A DNA stretch of 64,000 nt from the NCBI GenBank assembly GCA_030068075.1, contig CM057829.1, positions 85,551,132 through 85,615,131 of the forward strand, given 5' to 3'. This stretch comes from Paguma larvata (lineage: Eukaryota; Chordata; Mammalia; Carnivora; Viverridae). The notes beneath the pieces are model-generated. The model made no database searches. It had not been told where the DNA came from and saw only the letters and a program-made list of their open reading frames with translations. Positions 54,301 to 64,000 of this stretch are shown here, in pieces (positions within the stretch are counted from its first letter, which is position 1; every line of letters starts with the position of its first letter). Both the position numbers and the translations under genes were made by a program.

Positions 54301-55169
54301 TTTGCTATTAAAAAAAGAGAGAAAGAAGTAAAAGCTGAGATCCCCTTCTGGGCCCACAGGGTAGAATAGAATCTCTACAAAAGCAGAAGCCTGGGAAGTA
54401 GATGTGAGCAGACTTCATAAGTACTTTAGGAATTCTCAGAACTCTTGACAAAGCTTCGGACTCCCATGGCCATGAATTTAGGGTTGGTGGTATTGAGCTC
54501 AATTGATCTGACTCATAAGAAGACAAGAAGGCCCAATTCGAAGTCTGGGTTACCTTTACTATCACACAACAGAACTATAGAATTCTTGAATTCATCTCAT
54601 ACATCTGCGCTCTTGATAGTTGAGGAACTGAGGCATAGAAAGAGGTTTAGTTCCTATAGAAGCAGATCCTGAGAGGATATGAGTGCAAAAACTTAATTTA
54701 GGAGGTGGGAAAATGAGACTGGAAAGGAAGAATCATTAAAGGGCGTATTTTCAAGCAAATTTCCACTGTATGCTGGTAGAATCAATACTGCTGAGGAACT
54801 CTGGAGCCAGTACAGAGCAAGCACTTCAGAGTTATCCTGCCCAAGGATGAGGGAGCTGGATATTTAGCTCCCACCAATCACTAGTTGAGTGGAAAGTGGT
54901 AATTTTCTAGAACATCTAGCCTATCCTGAGCTGGAGCAGAATTCTGGGGCTCCAGAGGTGTGAGAAGGCTCTCAGGCAGAGATGTGGGTTCTGACAATCA
55001 GAAGCGTAGCTAGCACGCATGGAAATATGGTATGCCGGGGGAACTGGCAGGGCACTGACAGCATCTGCTACAGGAAGGTGAAGAGACTCTCTGGGAATCT
55101 CACAGAGGAGTCACAGAGTCAGGATAAGAGACACAAACATCGGGGGTGGAGGTGGAAGGTGGTAGGATC
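54301..55169. other. Unassigned sequence
   Basis: No recognisable gene. AGTTGAGGAACTGAGGCATAG at about 54,619 may be a short antisense MIR trace. Confidence 0.35.
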
Positions 55170-55375
55170 TGGCTGAGACTTAGCAGACCTGCTTTTGATT
55201 CCCAACCCTGTTCTCTAGATTCTTAGAAACCTACTTCACCATTCTGAGCTTCAACTGCCTCATCTGAAAACGGAATAACTAGCTTGCAGGGTTGGCGAAA
55301 GCTGAATAAAGAAATATTTGTGGAGGAAATAGCAAATTGCCTAGAACACAGATGACACACAGTAAGTGGTGACTA
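55170..55375 (+). mobile_element. MIR, sense
   Basis: GCTTTTGATTCCCAACCCTG, CTGAGCTTCAACTGCCTCATC, TGAAAACGGAATAACTAGC and AGTAAGTGGTGACTA follow the sense MIR order. Confidence 0.7.
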
Positions 55376-55380
55376 ATATT

Positions 55381-55565
55381 TTTTGAAGAAAAGAGTGAGA
55401 GAGAGGGAGAAAGCACGTTTGAGTGGTGAAGGGGAAGAAGGAAAGAGAGAATCTTAAGTTGGCTGCATGCCCAACTCTGAGCCCAACGGGGGCCTTGATC
55501 TCACAACCAAGAGATCATGACCTGAGTAGAAATCAAGAGTCGGATGCTAACCAACTTAGCCAAAA
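55381..55565 (-). mobile_element. SINEC, antisense, inserted in MIR end
   Basis: GA-rich stretch, CAAGAGATCATGACCTGAGTA, ATCAAGAGTCGGATG. A perfect 14-bp TSD TGGTGACTAATATT lies at 55,367-55,380 and 55,566-55,579. The T-rich tail is nearly lost. Confidence 0.94.
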
Positions 55566-55643
55566 TGGTGACTAATATTAATAATAAGTATTATTTTATT
55601 AAATCGGTTGACTTTGAAAGGGTCACAATTAAGAAATAAAAAG

Positions 55644-55867
55644 AGGGACACCTGGATGACTTAGTCTGTTAAGTGTCCAACTTTGGCTTTGCTCAGGTCA
55701 TGATCTCGTGATTCGTGGGTTCGAGCCCCATGTTGGGCTCTGTGCTGATACCTCAGAAAGAGGAGCCTGCTTTAGATTCTGTGTTTCCCTCTCTTTCTGC
55801 CCCTCTGCTGCTCATGCTCTGCCCTTCTCTCTCTCAAAAATAAGTAAACATTAAAAAAAGTTTTTTT
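55644..55867 (+). mobile_element. SINEC
   Basis: AGGGACACCTGGATGACTTAG, GTGGGTTCGAGCCCCATG, tail AAATAAGTAAACATTAAAA. TSD AAGAAATAAAAG / AAGAAATGAAAG. Confidence 0.94.
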
Positions 55868-56797
55868 AAGAAATGAAAGTATACATTCAGACATACTGTG
55901 GAGAATCTCCTCCTCCTCACCCCTCGACCTTTGCTTTCCAGCCAATTTCAGTTATTAACATTTTTCACCGATTCTAGGGTAGTTTGATATGAAATCAAGA
56001 TATATATTATAATCTAATGAGTCTTAGACCTGATATAGTACTAAAAACAGGACTCCTCTTAGTAATGAAGACTCCTTTTTATATATTTAAATCCAGTCCA
56101 AGGATGATACAGCGTTGATAGATGTCGATAGTGTTGAAGCTAGAGGAGAGGTACACAGGATTTACTCTGTGATTCTTTCGACTTTTGTGTATGTTTGAAA
56201 ACTTCCATAACACAAAAATTGCTTAAAGTTTATTCTAGTCCCATTAAACCTTTGACCACACAACCAACACTTCTTAAAAATGAACATCAGAAAAGTTAGA
56301 CAGATTTTCGTAAAGAAAGATGAAACTGAAAAGAATTGTATTATTTTCTACTTTCTTATTTTTGTTGGTTTTTAGAACAAGCTAACCTTACAAACAGGGA
56401 TGTAAGCATGAATGAGCACAATTTAATCAAATTACATTTAATGGCAGTTCAGTAAACAAGCATTTCACTTAGGATGGGAAAAAAGAAAGAAGAAGAGGTA
56501 TGTTTTTCAGGCTCACAGGCCCCTAGTTAAGGATATATTTCTGTAGTGACTTAGCATTAAGAGGAACAATGGGGGGGTGGGGAAGATGAACTTAAGATCA
56601 AAATTAAAATTTCTTCTCAGACTTTTCTCTGGACACATTATATGCATCTTTTGTGTTTTTGGACTCGCGCTCCAAATGCTTTGGAAAGTAACTTTACAGC
56701 CAGACCTACTTCCTTTTCTCAACACCATCCTTTCCATTATCAGCAAGTAGAATCTGGGCGAATAAAATTCTAGAATTAAATAGTAATTTTTCTTTCT
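55868..56797. other. Unassigned; old-repeat trace near 56.04-56.24 kb
   Basis: TTTCGACTTTTGTGTATGTTTG and AAAACTTCCATAACACAAAAA resemble the end of the same unassigned old repeat seen at about 50.0 kb. The rest is AT-rich and unassigned. Confidence 0.35.
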
Positions 56798-57011
56798 TTA
56801 AAATTTTTTTAATGCTTATTTTTGAAGGAGAGACAGAGACAGAGTGTGAGTGGGGGAGGGGCAGAGAGAGAGGGAGATACAGAATCCGAAGCAGGCTCCA
56901 GGCTCTGAGCTGTCAGCATAGAGCCCAACGTGGGGCTCAAACTCATGAACCATGCAATCATGACCTGAGCTGAAGCTGGACGCTTAACCGACTAAGCTAC
57001 CCAGGGACACC
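56798..57011 (-). mobile_element. SINEC, antisense
   Basis: TTTTTTTAATGCTTATTTTTGAAGG, GA-rich stretch, body CTCTGAGCTGTCAGCATAGAG, head end ACTAAGCTACCCAGGGACACC. The TSD (A/T)GTAATTTTTCTTTCT brackets it. Confidence 0.95.
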
Positions 57012-57131
57012 TGTAATTTTTCTTTCTAATATTAAGTCATAAATAAATTACTAACATCGAAGGCTGAGATACTTGAAAAATCAAGAGGGAGGGATAGTAT
57101 GAGATACACACAAATGAGAATGATCGTTTAG

Positions 57132-57566
57132 GATTTTTTAAGTTTATTTATTTTGAGAGCGAAAGAAGGGAAAGGGGCAGAGAGAGTGACAGAGAGAATC
57201 CCAAGCAGGTTCTGCACTCTCAACACAGAGCCCAGCGTGGGACTCCATCTCACAAACCAAGAGATCATGATATGACCCGAGATCAAGAGTCAGACACTTA
57301 GGGGCGCCTGGGTGGCTCAGTCCATTAAGTGTCCGGACTTCGGCTCAGGTCATGATCTCATGGTTTGTGAGTTCGAGCCCCGCACTGGGCTCTGTGCTGA
57401 CAGCTTGGGGCCTGGAGCCTCCTTCAGATTCTGTGTCTCCCCCTCTCTCTTCCCCTCCCATGCCCATGCTCTGTCTCTCTCTGTTCCTCAATAATAAATA
57501 AAAACGTTAAAAAATTTTTTTTAAAAAGTGTCAGACACTTAACCGACTGAGCCACCCAGGCGCCTA
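57132..57566 (-). mobile_element. SINEC, antisense, split by an opposite SINEC
   Basis: Tail and body at 57,132-57,300 (TTTAAGTTTATTTATTTTGAGAG to GATCAAGAGTCAGACACTTA), and the head at about 57,530-57,566 (ACTTAACCGACTGAGCCACC, CAGGCGCCT). The inner plus-strand SINE lies between. Confidence 0.94.
57301..57529 (+). mobile_element. SINEC nested in opposite orientation
   Basis: A complete young copy GGGGCGCCTGGGTGGCTCAG to AATAAATAAAAACGTTAAAA. A 12-bp TSD GTCAGACACTTA from the host SINE head lies at 57,289-57,300 and 57,530-57,541. Confidence 0.97.
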
Positions 57567-58137
57567 TAGAATTTTAAAGTTATTGTACCATATCTCTTAC
57601 AGCAATTCTCCCTCTAAACCGGTTCTTCCCTCAGTCATATTATTCAGTGCCAAGCACTGTTGGAACTTGGCCATGAACAAAACAGTCAAAACTACTGCCT
57701 TCAGGGAGGGTACATTTTCCTGAGAAGATGCAGACAAAAAACACAGTAAGTGAAATATATGGTATTTTACAAGGTGACAGTTACTGGGAAGGGAGATCAA
57801 GAGAGTTGGAGGAAAAATTAATAAAAGTATCACAGAGTGGTCGGAGCAGTGACTATCTGCAGAAAAGCGTCGCAGGCAGGGGTAAACACGAAGCAAAACC
57901 TCTGTGCTGAGAGGCCGGAATGGTCCAAGAACGGCCTGGGGACCAGTGTGGCTGGACAAAGGGAGAGAAGAGTAGATAAGGTCTTAAATGTTTCTTAAAG
58001 TGTGTTTCAGTGGAACAGTAGTCCTTTAGGCAATTCGGGAAATACTATAGTCCCTGTTCCTTTCGGGGAATCACAACGGCATCTGCTCATTAAATGAACT
58101 AAGTCCTGCCAAAAGCAATCTGTTTAACATTTATAAC
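57567..58137. other. Probable old interspersed repeat, family unassigned
   Basis: 57,635-57,960 (GTGCCAAGCACTGTTGGAAC, GAACAAAACAGTCAAAACTAC, GACCAGTGTGGCTGGACAAAG) follows the order of a common old mammalian repeat I recognise but cannot name. Frames of 120 codons (minus) and 60 codons (plus) are fortuitous. Confidence 0.4.
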
Positions 58138-58482
58138 CCGTGCAATGGACTGAATATTTGTATCCCCCCAAAATTCAGGTGTTTTAATCCTAACACCCAG
58201 TGTGATGGTATTTGCTGGGCGGATCTCTGGGAAGTGATTAGGTCATGAGGATGGAGCCCCTGTGAGTGGATTAGTGCCACAACCTCAGAGGACTGTGTCA
58301 CTCTTTCTGCCATGTGAGGACACAGTCAGATGACAGCCAGCCGGCTGGGAGCCAAGAAGCAGGCCCCCCCACCAGCACTGAGTCTGCTGACTCCTTGATC
58401 TTGATTTCCGGCCTTCAGAACTGAGAAGTAAATGCTTGCTGTGTAAGTCACCCAGGCTGTCATCATTTGAACGAGCAAAACA
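58138..58482 (+). mobile_element. MaLR (MLT1-like) LTR, sense
   Basis: CAATGGACTGAATATTTGTAT, CCCAAAATTCAGGTGTTTTAA, GATTAGGTCATGAGGATGGAG, GCCATGTGAGGACACAGTCA, CCTTGATCTTGATTTCCGGCC and AAGTCACCCAGGCTGTC are MaLR LTR hallmarks in order. Confidence 0.85.
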
Positions 58483-58875
58483 GGCCCAGCATTCCTCAGT
58501 TTCCCTGACCACAGGTCTCTCCTGCATCAAGGGCCTATTTTTGGAATACACATTTTGAGAAAAATCGTTCTAGCTCGTGAACTCTTACAATAAAGCGTGT
58601 TCTTCTCTCTGGTTAAATACATGCTCAGTAAATACTTGTTGAGTGGATCCACCCTCATTAGGCCACAATTACCTAATGCACAAGCTTCTTGTGCCTTAAA
58701 GGAAGATGCCAAACGAGTCTTTCCCTTTAGGTCCTCTTCCATGTGCAGTGGGTGATAAGCCTTCAGCCTCTTTCGGCGAACAGACCAGGTGTTTCCCTCC
58801 TCTGTCCTTTCCTGGGTAGGTTAGAAGGTCCAGCAGCCTGAATATACTCAGTCCAAGTGCCGGGCTCAGCAAATT
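58483..58875. other. Unassigned sequence
   Basis: No recognisable gene or repeat. Confidence 0.4.
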
Positions 58876-58894
58876 CTGTTTTTACTACAGTCTT

Positions 58895-59105
58895 TTTTTT
58901 TTTTTTTTTTTAGAGAGAAAGAGTTGGGGAGAGGTGAAGAGGGGGGAAGAGAGAGAGGGAATGAGAGAAATAGGGAGGGAGAGAATCTTAAGCAGGCTCC
59001 ATGCTCAGCACAGAGCACAATGCCAGGCTCAATCCTTCGCCCCTGGGATCATGACCTGAGCTGAAATCAAGACAGACGCTCAACTGACTGAGCCATGTGC
59101 GTGCT
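58895..59105 (-). mobile_element. SINEC, antisense
   Basis: Poly-T start, GA-rich stretch, CAGGCTCCATGCTCAGCACAG, head end CAACTGACTGAGCC. A 19-bp TSD CTGTTTTTAC(T/C)ACAGTCTT lies at 58,876-58,894 and 59,106-59,124. Confidence 0.96.
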
Positions 59106-59124
59106 CTGTTTTTACCACAGTCTT

Positions 59125-59533
59125 GCCCTGAAGTACCAGATACTATCCTGGTTATTAAAAAATGAGCCTATCATTGTTTCCCCAATCAGCTTAGTCCCTG
59201 GATGTACCACTCTATCAGCAAGGGACCCCAGAGGGGAAAAGGAGGCAGTAATAGAATTTGGGGAAACCTCACACTAATGATAGTCACTCCTCATTCTTCT
59301 CCTTCAAGCACAGGTAATGGAGAGTTAATTTATGTGTACCAGATATCCACAGTTTAAGCAATAAACAATAAACTAGAAGTGCTTTCAAGAGGCTTAAGGA
59401 GTATACGTACTGTTTCCATTTCTAAGGACATAGAAATATTTATTTCTGAATGGTTAAGAAATTTACACAATAACAGATACCAGTTTAAGTCCTCAAGAAC
59501 GACTTAAGGTCATTAGCTGTTCAGATAGCAATT
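59125..59533. other. Unassigned sequence
   Basis: No recognisable gene or repeat. Confidence 0.4.
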
Positions 59534-59548
59534 AACTGCATGAACATT

Positions 59549-59740
59549 TTTATTAATTTTATTTATTTGTTTTTTAGAGAGAGAGAGCAGAGAGAGATAG
59601 AGGGAGAGAGAGAATCTTAACGCAGGCTCCATGCTCATCATGGAGCCGGACACAGGGCTCCTCAATCCCAGGACCATGAGATCATGCCCTGACCTGAAAT
59701 AGAGTCAGATGCTTAACTGAATGAGCCACCCAGGTGCCCC
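59549..59740 (-). mobile_element. SINEC, antisense
   Basis: TTATTTATTTGTTTTTTAGAGAG, GA-rich stretch, CAGGCTCCATGCTCATCATGG, head end ATGAGCCACCCAGGTGCCCC. The 15-bp TSD AACTGCATGAA(C/T)ATT lies at 59,534-59,548 and 59,741-59,755. Confidence 0.96.
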
Positions 59741-59755
59741 AACTGCATGAATATT

Positions 59756-60655
59756 CTTAAAGCACTTAGTGCTAGCCCATGGCTCCTTCACTGACAACTG
59801 ATTATATATTTACTAAGACTATTCCATTGCCAGCCATCTAGGGAATTCACATTCCCACAGGGGACTGCACTCTTCAGCTGGTTTCATATGTATATAGTTT
59901 GCAAAAAAAAAAAAAAAAAAAAAAAGGCATCAATTTGTATGGACTTCGGTAGCAATTATCATAACTATTAGCAATGTGTCACCTGTGTGACTTTTTTGTT
60001 TCAACCACAAAACTAAGACTATGAAGTTATGTATATGCTTATATTATGTGTGTATGTTTTATATATAAAACTAGGAAAGCATCAAGGCTTTTTGTATTGA
60101 CTCTTCCCCAACCAGTCTTTTAAAATTTCTGACATAGAAGCCCTTGTCTTCTACTACAATTATTTCTAAATAAAAACAGGAATCGAAGTTTTCTTTTGTC
60201 AGTATACTCCTCATAAAAATTTTCCTAGGTTCATGAAGTGGGACAGGGCATGTATGAGGATGTTGACTGATGGTTTGTGGTAGCGGAGAGTTGAAGACAA
60301 CCTGGATGCTAATCGTTTGGAGAACGAATGTTAAATGTAGTAGATACATGCAATGAATTACCACGCAGTGGTGAGAAGTACATGACAATGTACTTTTTAA
60401 GGGAAATATGTAAGAAACAGTACAAGACAATACTCCTATGTGAATTAAAAGCACATACCTACAAACAGCACTACATACTTCTCAAAGTCCTATATCTATT
60501 CAAAGACACTTTTAAAACATTAAAAGTGACTGTCAGACACCCAGGTCTTGGATCAGCTGGGGGTCCTTGGGCATCTTTCTCTATGTCTGTGTAGTCTCCC
60601 TATATAGTCTTACCAGTATGGTGACCTCAGGATGACTGGACTTCTTACATGGTGT
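59756..60655. other. Unassigned AT-rich sequence
   Basis: A 24-base poly-A lies at about 59,903-59,926. The minus-strand frame at 60,071-60,454 (127 codons) has no recognisable domain. No gene is supported. Confidence 0.35.
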
Positions 60656-60862
60656 GCTTTCAAAGCTATATAGTACTGGTTCCTAAACTCTGTCATACAA
60701 TGAAATCTTAGGAGGGGTTCTAAAAACACGTATGTCTGAGATACACTCCAGAGTATCTGATTCAGTAGGTTGGGTCGTGGTCCAAGAAATTGAATTTCTA
60801 AAAAATGCCCAGGTAATGCCAACATTGCTGGTACCAGACTCACACTTTGAGAACCAAGCTAC
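60656..60862 (+). mobile_element. MER5-like DNA transposon remnant
   Basis: ACTGGTTCCTAAACTCTGTC, CCAGAGTATCTGATTCAGTAG, GTTGGGTCGTGGTCCAAGAAA, TTGAATTTCTAAAAAATGC and CACACTTTGAGAACCAAGC. The CTCAAAGTGTG-type termini typical of MER5 are partly kept. Confidence 0.65.
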
Positions 60863-62406
60863 GGAGGAAAGCATCTGAAAGTTCAGGGAGATAGAACTGT
60901 TCAAATGCTTTGAGCATATTCAATGTTTTCGGCCATCTCCTAACCATACCCCTCCAAGAGGCCTCAAGGTCCTCTTGTTGCCAAGGCATTAAGACATGCA
61001 TTGAGAAGGGGCATCGCCATCTTCCATAGCTCTTGGCTAGCTATCCTGAGTAAGCCATCGATGATGACAGAAGATGCTGCAGTGGGATTGGGTTCCCTGA
61101 TCTCAGTGACAAAAAATGGAGTTCCAAAGTAGTAGATGCTGGCGATGCCATCACAAGTACTTAAACCAACACATTAAATTCAGAATTCCACGTGAGCACT
61201 TAAAGAATGGCAAAGAATTCAGTCCAATCAAGACTTCTAGTTCATCCTCCTTGAGCGAATGCCGTTAGAACTCATTCCCATACATGTTCCTCATACTCCT
61301 GACCATAGCCTTTGGTGAGCTACTATAACTGTTGGGACAGAAATTATGTCCTGATATTTTTTCTGGACCTTGTTGTGATTTAACTCTTATATGTAAACGT
61401 GGGGACAATAAAAAGTAGTGAGGGGATAGATAGGTCCTGACAAGAATCAGTATCAGTTTGTGCAACGGATGCCTAAGGTGCAGTCATTGAAAGACTTAGT
61501 TGCAAAGTTAAGCAATTTCTTGAAGAGCAGGAGAGGACTTCTCTGCCAAGGGAGATTCTCAAAGATTGGAGGGTTTAAATCTCTCAGCTTGACATGCATC
61601 TGCCCAAATATCTTCATCCACCCCCTTCCTACCAGAACCCTTCCTTTAGTATGAGTGATCAAGTAGAAGGAAGCATTTCATTGATGTTGCAACTCTGTTG
61701 CAACAAGGCCTTCCAATCGGGACTTGGGGCTCAGGTTCAGCCATACTTACCCTGCAACCTACAGGAGAGGAAGGACTCTTTCAAAGTTGCCATGGAGGCT
61801 TTTTGATTCTCCATGCATGTTCTCAGCTGGACATTCATAGTTTTCACTCCTCCTTTTCCTTAGGTGCACCATCTCGGAGAGAAGTCAGCCGATGCTACTA
61901 TCTTTATTAGCATTATAGATCAGACATGATAACATTGTCTTCATAGTGATTAATTACACATGACCTAAGGTGGAGCAGCAGTTGTGTGGAGGTGAGACCA
62001 AAGATCTGGAGAGTCTGGCAGTGGCTACAGACAGCAGTGTTGCTATCTGGGAATTGAACCTTGACGTAGCCACGTGAGGAAGGGAAGCTGGGAAGCCTGG
62101 ATTCTATGATGAGCCCAATCTATACCAAGGGGAGCTAAAATGATGCCATGTTAGTGACATCATCTGAACAGAAGCATAGCCTTTCCACAGGAAATCTTCC
62201 ACAATCCCCAAATCAGGCCCACACCTATCAGGATCAATCAGTGGGATTATAATCCAAGGTGAGAAAGCAAACTATAATGCAAAGCCAACAAACAACAGAT
62301 TTTGAACCCAAGGATAACAGAAACTAGAATTTTATTAAGTCTAGAATATGAAGCAGTTATGCAAAGAAGGTCTGAAAAGTGAAGAATGACTCACAAATAT
62401 GATCAA
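60863..62406. other. Unassigned 1.5 kb block
   Basis: More balanced in composition than its surroundings and free of young repeats. It carries several short frames (61-70 codons) on both strands at 61.26-61.91 kb, none with a recognisable domain. It could be internal sequence of an old endogenous retrovirus (an MLT2-like LTR follows at 63.07 kb in sense), but I could not establish this. Confidence 0.3.
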
Positions 62407-62423
62407 CCAAAAAGTGGCATTTT

Positions 62424-62629
62424 TTTTAACGTTTATTTATTTTTGAGAGACATAGAGACAGAGCGTGAGCAGGGGAAGGGCAGAGAGAGAGGGAGATATA
62501 GAATCTGAAGCAGGCTCCAGGCTCTGAGCCGTCAGCACAGAGTCCGAGGCGGGGCTCGAAAACACAGACCGTGAGATCATGACCCGAGCTGAAGTCGGCC
62601 GCTTAACCGACTGAGCCACCCAGGTGCCC
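62424..62629 (-). mobile_element. Young SINEC, antisense (first of tandem pair)
   Basis: TTTTAACGTTTATTTATTTTTGAG, the subfamily mark GAGACATAGAGACAGAGCG, head GAAGTCGGCCGCTTAACCG. The perfect 17-bp TSD CCAAAAAGTGGCATTTT lies at 62,407-62,423 and 62,630-62,646. Confidence 0.98.
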
Positions 62630-62646
62630 CCAAAAAGTGGCATTTT

Positions 62647-62877
62647 ATTTTATTTTTTTAATGCTTTTTTTTAAACGTTTATTTATTTTTGAGAGACATA
62701 GAGAAAGCGCGTGAGCAGGGAAAGGGCAGAGAGAGAGGGAGACACAGAATCCGAAGCAGGCTCCAGGCTCTGATGAGCCGTCAGCACAGAGCCTGATACG
62801 GGGCTCGAACCCACAGACCGTGAGATCATGACCTGAGCTGAAGTCGGCCGCTTAACCGACTGAGCCACCCAGGCGCC
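62647..62877 (-). mobile_element. Young SINEC, antisense (second of tandem pair)
   Basis: Same subfamily. It carries GGCTCTGATGAGCC, the complement of the 3-bp insertion variant in the SINE at 12,207. It is flanked by the second and third copies of CCAAAAAGTGGCATTTT (62,630-62,646 and 62,878-62,894). The tail side has an extra T-rich segment. Confidence 0.98.
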
Positions 62878-62894
62878 CCAAAAAGTGGCATTTT

Positions 62895-63072
62895 AAGATA
62901 AATTTTAGAAATTGAAAATATATTTGTTGAAAAAAAGACCTCAATTAATTATTAAATAGCAGATTTTATACAACTGAAAAGAACCTGAGGGCTAGCTACT
63001 GGCTGAGGTAGATGCAAACAAAGTGTTCAGAGGTCATCGTAGAAAAACAGGAAAGAAAACATGAACAGAACT
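62895..63072. other. Unassigned sequence
   Basis: AT-rich sequence with no recognisable gene or repeat. Confidence 0.4.
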
Positions 63073-63535
63073 ATGATGATTAATTTTATGTGTCAGCTTG
63101 GCTGGGCTGCAGTCCCCAGATATTTGGTCAGACATTATTGTAGATGTTTCTGTGAAGGTAGGTTTTAGATGAGAATAACATTTATATCAGTAGACTTTTA
63201 ATAAAGCATATTATCTTCCATAATACGGGTGATTTTCATCCAAACAGTTGAAGGCCTTGATAAAAAAGACTGACCTCCGTGATGAGAGGGAATTCTGCAG
63301 CAGACTGCCTTTGGACTCCAACTAAACTCTTCCCTGGGTCTCCAGCTTGCTAACCTACCCTACAGATTTTGGACTTGCCAAGCTTCCTCTCTCTCCCTCT
63401 CTCTTTCTTTCTCTCTTTCTCTCTCTCTTCCACCTCCCCAGGAGATGTCTGTGTGTAAGCATATGTGTGTGTATGTGTGTGTGCACGCGCACCTCCTATG
63501 AGTTCTGTTTCTCTAGAGAATCTTGACTAATAAAA
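63073..63535 (+). mobile_element. MLT2-like (ERV-L) LTR, sense
   Basis: ATGATTAATTTTATGTGTCAG, CCCAGATATTTGGTCAGACA, TTGAAGGCCTTGATAAAAAAG, GACTGCCTTTGGACTCCAAC, CCTGGGTCTCCAGCTTGC and the end TCTCTAGAGAATCTTGACTAA give a nearly complete MLT2-type LTR, with a CT-rich and TG-rich expansion at 63,384-63,490. Confidence 0.88.
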
Positions 63536-63567
63536 GGACACTAAAGAATTGGGAGAGTAGAGGCGCA

Positions 63568-63752
63568 CGGGGTGCCTTAGTCGGTTGAGTGCCCGACTTC
63601 AGCTCAAGTCATGATCTCATGTTTTGCGAGTTCGAGCCCCACATCAGGCTCTGTGCTTACAGCTCAGAGCCTGGAGTCTGCTTCAGATTCTATATCTTCC
63701 TCTCTCTCTGCCCCTCCCCTGCTTGTGCTCTGTCTCTCTCTCTCTCTTTCAG
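63568..63752 (+). mobile_element. SINEC lacking its A-tail
   Basis: CGGGGTGCCTTAGTCGGTTG, GCGAGTTCGAGCCCCACATC, body CTTACAGCTCAGAGCCTGGAG, then a CT-rich stretch that runs straight into AGAGACCACACC with no AAATAAATAA tail, a 3' truncation unusual for a SINE. Confidence 0.92.
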
Positions 63753-64000
63753 AGACCACACCTATCAGGCCCACACCTTTTACACTGGCAGGTATTTCTA
63801 ACAGACTAGCTTTGATCACACCTTCTTATAAATTCCTTCACCACTGGAAGGCTTTTGAAGAGGACTTTCCCTCTTTGAAGAAGTCTGAATCTCAGCCTTA
63901 GCAGTGAGAGGTTGGGAGGGCTAAGTACCTGCTACTTCCTGGTCTCTTACTTTCATCTTTCACTTCTTTTAGTAGATAACTACCTTCTTCTACTTAATAA
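63753..64000. other. Unassigned sequence to window end
   Basis: No recognisable gene. The frame through 63,901 is open because it continues from the SINE body. Confidence 0.4.

Noticed and set aside
59903..59926. 24-base poly-A as the tail of a processed pseudogene
   Set aside because: No upstream AATAAA, no gene-like sequence to its left and no matching direct repeats were seen.
4645..63752. Regularly recurring ~200-bp similar sequences as a CRISPR-like or tandem array
   Set aside because: They are dispersed in both orientations with separate TSDs and poly-A tails, so they are retroposons. The genome is mammalian.

Overview
This window is mammalian nuclear DNA from a carnivore, most likely a cat (Felidae) or close feliform. 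The evidence is about 48 copies of a tRNA-Lys-derived Can-SINE of the felid SINEC type. They show a tRNA-like head with A-box (TGGCTCAGTCGGTTAAG) and B-box (GAGTTCGAGCC), a body (CTGACAGCTCAGAGCCTGGAGCC), a CT-rich stretch and an AAATAAATAAACATTAAAA tail. Many copies have visible target-site duplications (TSDs). Carnivore-type L1 3' ends, L2, MIR, MER5-type and MaLR/ERVL remnants complete a typical gene-poor or intronic landscape. No prokaryotic, phage, CRISPR or operon-like architecture is present.

No protein-coding gene can be supported. Nearly all open frames above 60 codons lie in SINEs, L1s, microsatellites or the GC-rich island. A CpG island (about 43.79-44.85 kb) is the only clear gene-control signal. 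On the minus strand it has GC boxes, a TTTAAG element and then a well-formed splice donor, a layout expected of a first exon (about 44,405 down to 44,151) of a gene running leftward. If so, much of 1-44 kb is its first intron or introns. A weaker donor on the plus strand at 44,639 leaves divergent transcription possible. I cannot name the gene.

Layout: 0-5 kb, an L1 nested in an L1, SINEs, a possible L2 and a MER5-like element. 5-7.3 kb, a decayed ERV-L internal (pol) remnant cut by SINEs. 7.6-19 kb, MIR, L1 ORF2 debris, two L2 tracts (one split by a 1 kb antisense L1), a MaLR LTR and SINEs. 18.5-23 kb, SINE-free sequence with two MIRs. 22.5-27.2 kb, several L1s and nested SINEs. 27.6-27.8 kb, a long near-perfect hairpin at a SINE edge. 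28-33.8 kb, MIR, an MLT2 LTR, a (GT)n tract and a young antisense L1 end. 33.9-39.2 kb, a long old sense L1 with SINE and MaLR insertions. 39.5-43.4 kb, mostly unique. 43.4-45.8 kb, a GAA tract, the CpG island and unique flank. 46-64 kb, SINE clusters (two nested pairs, one tandem pair sharing three TSD copies), MIR, MER5-like, MaLR and MLT2 elements.

The most unusual structural observations are the foldback palindrome at 27,611-27,788, the tandem SINE pair at 62,407-62,894, a 3-bp diagnostic insertion shared by two young SINEs, and the repeat-flanked, unnamed CpG-island promoter. All family names are recognised by eye from sequence resemblance. None was checked by a search.
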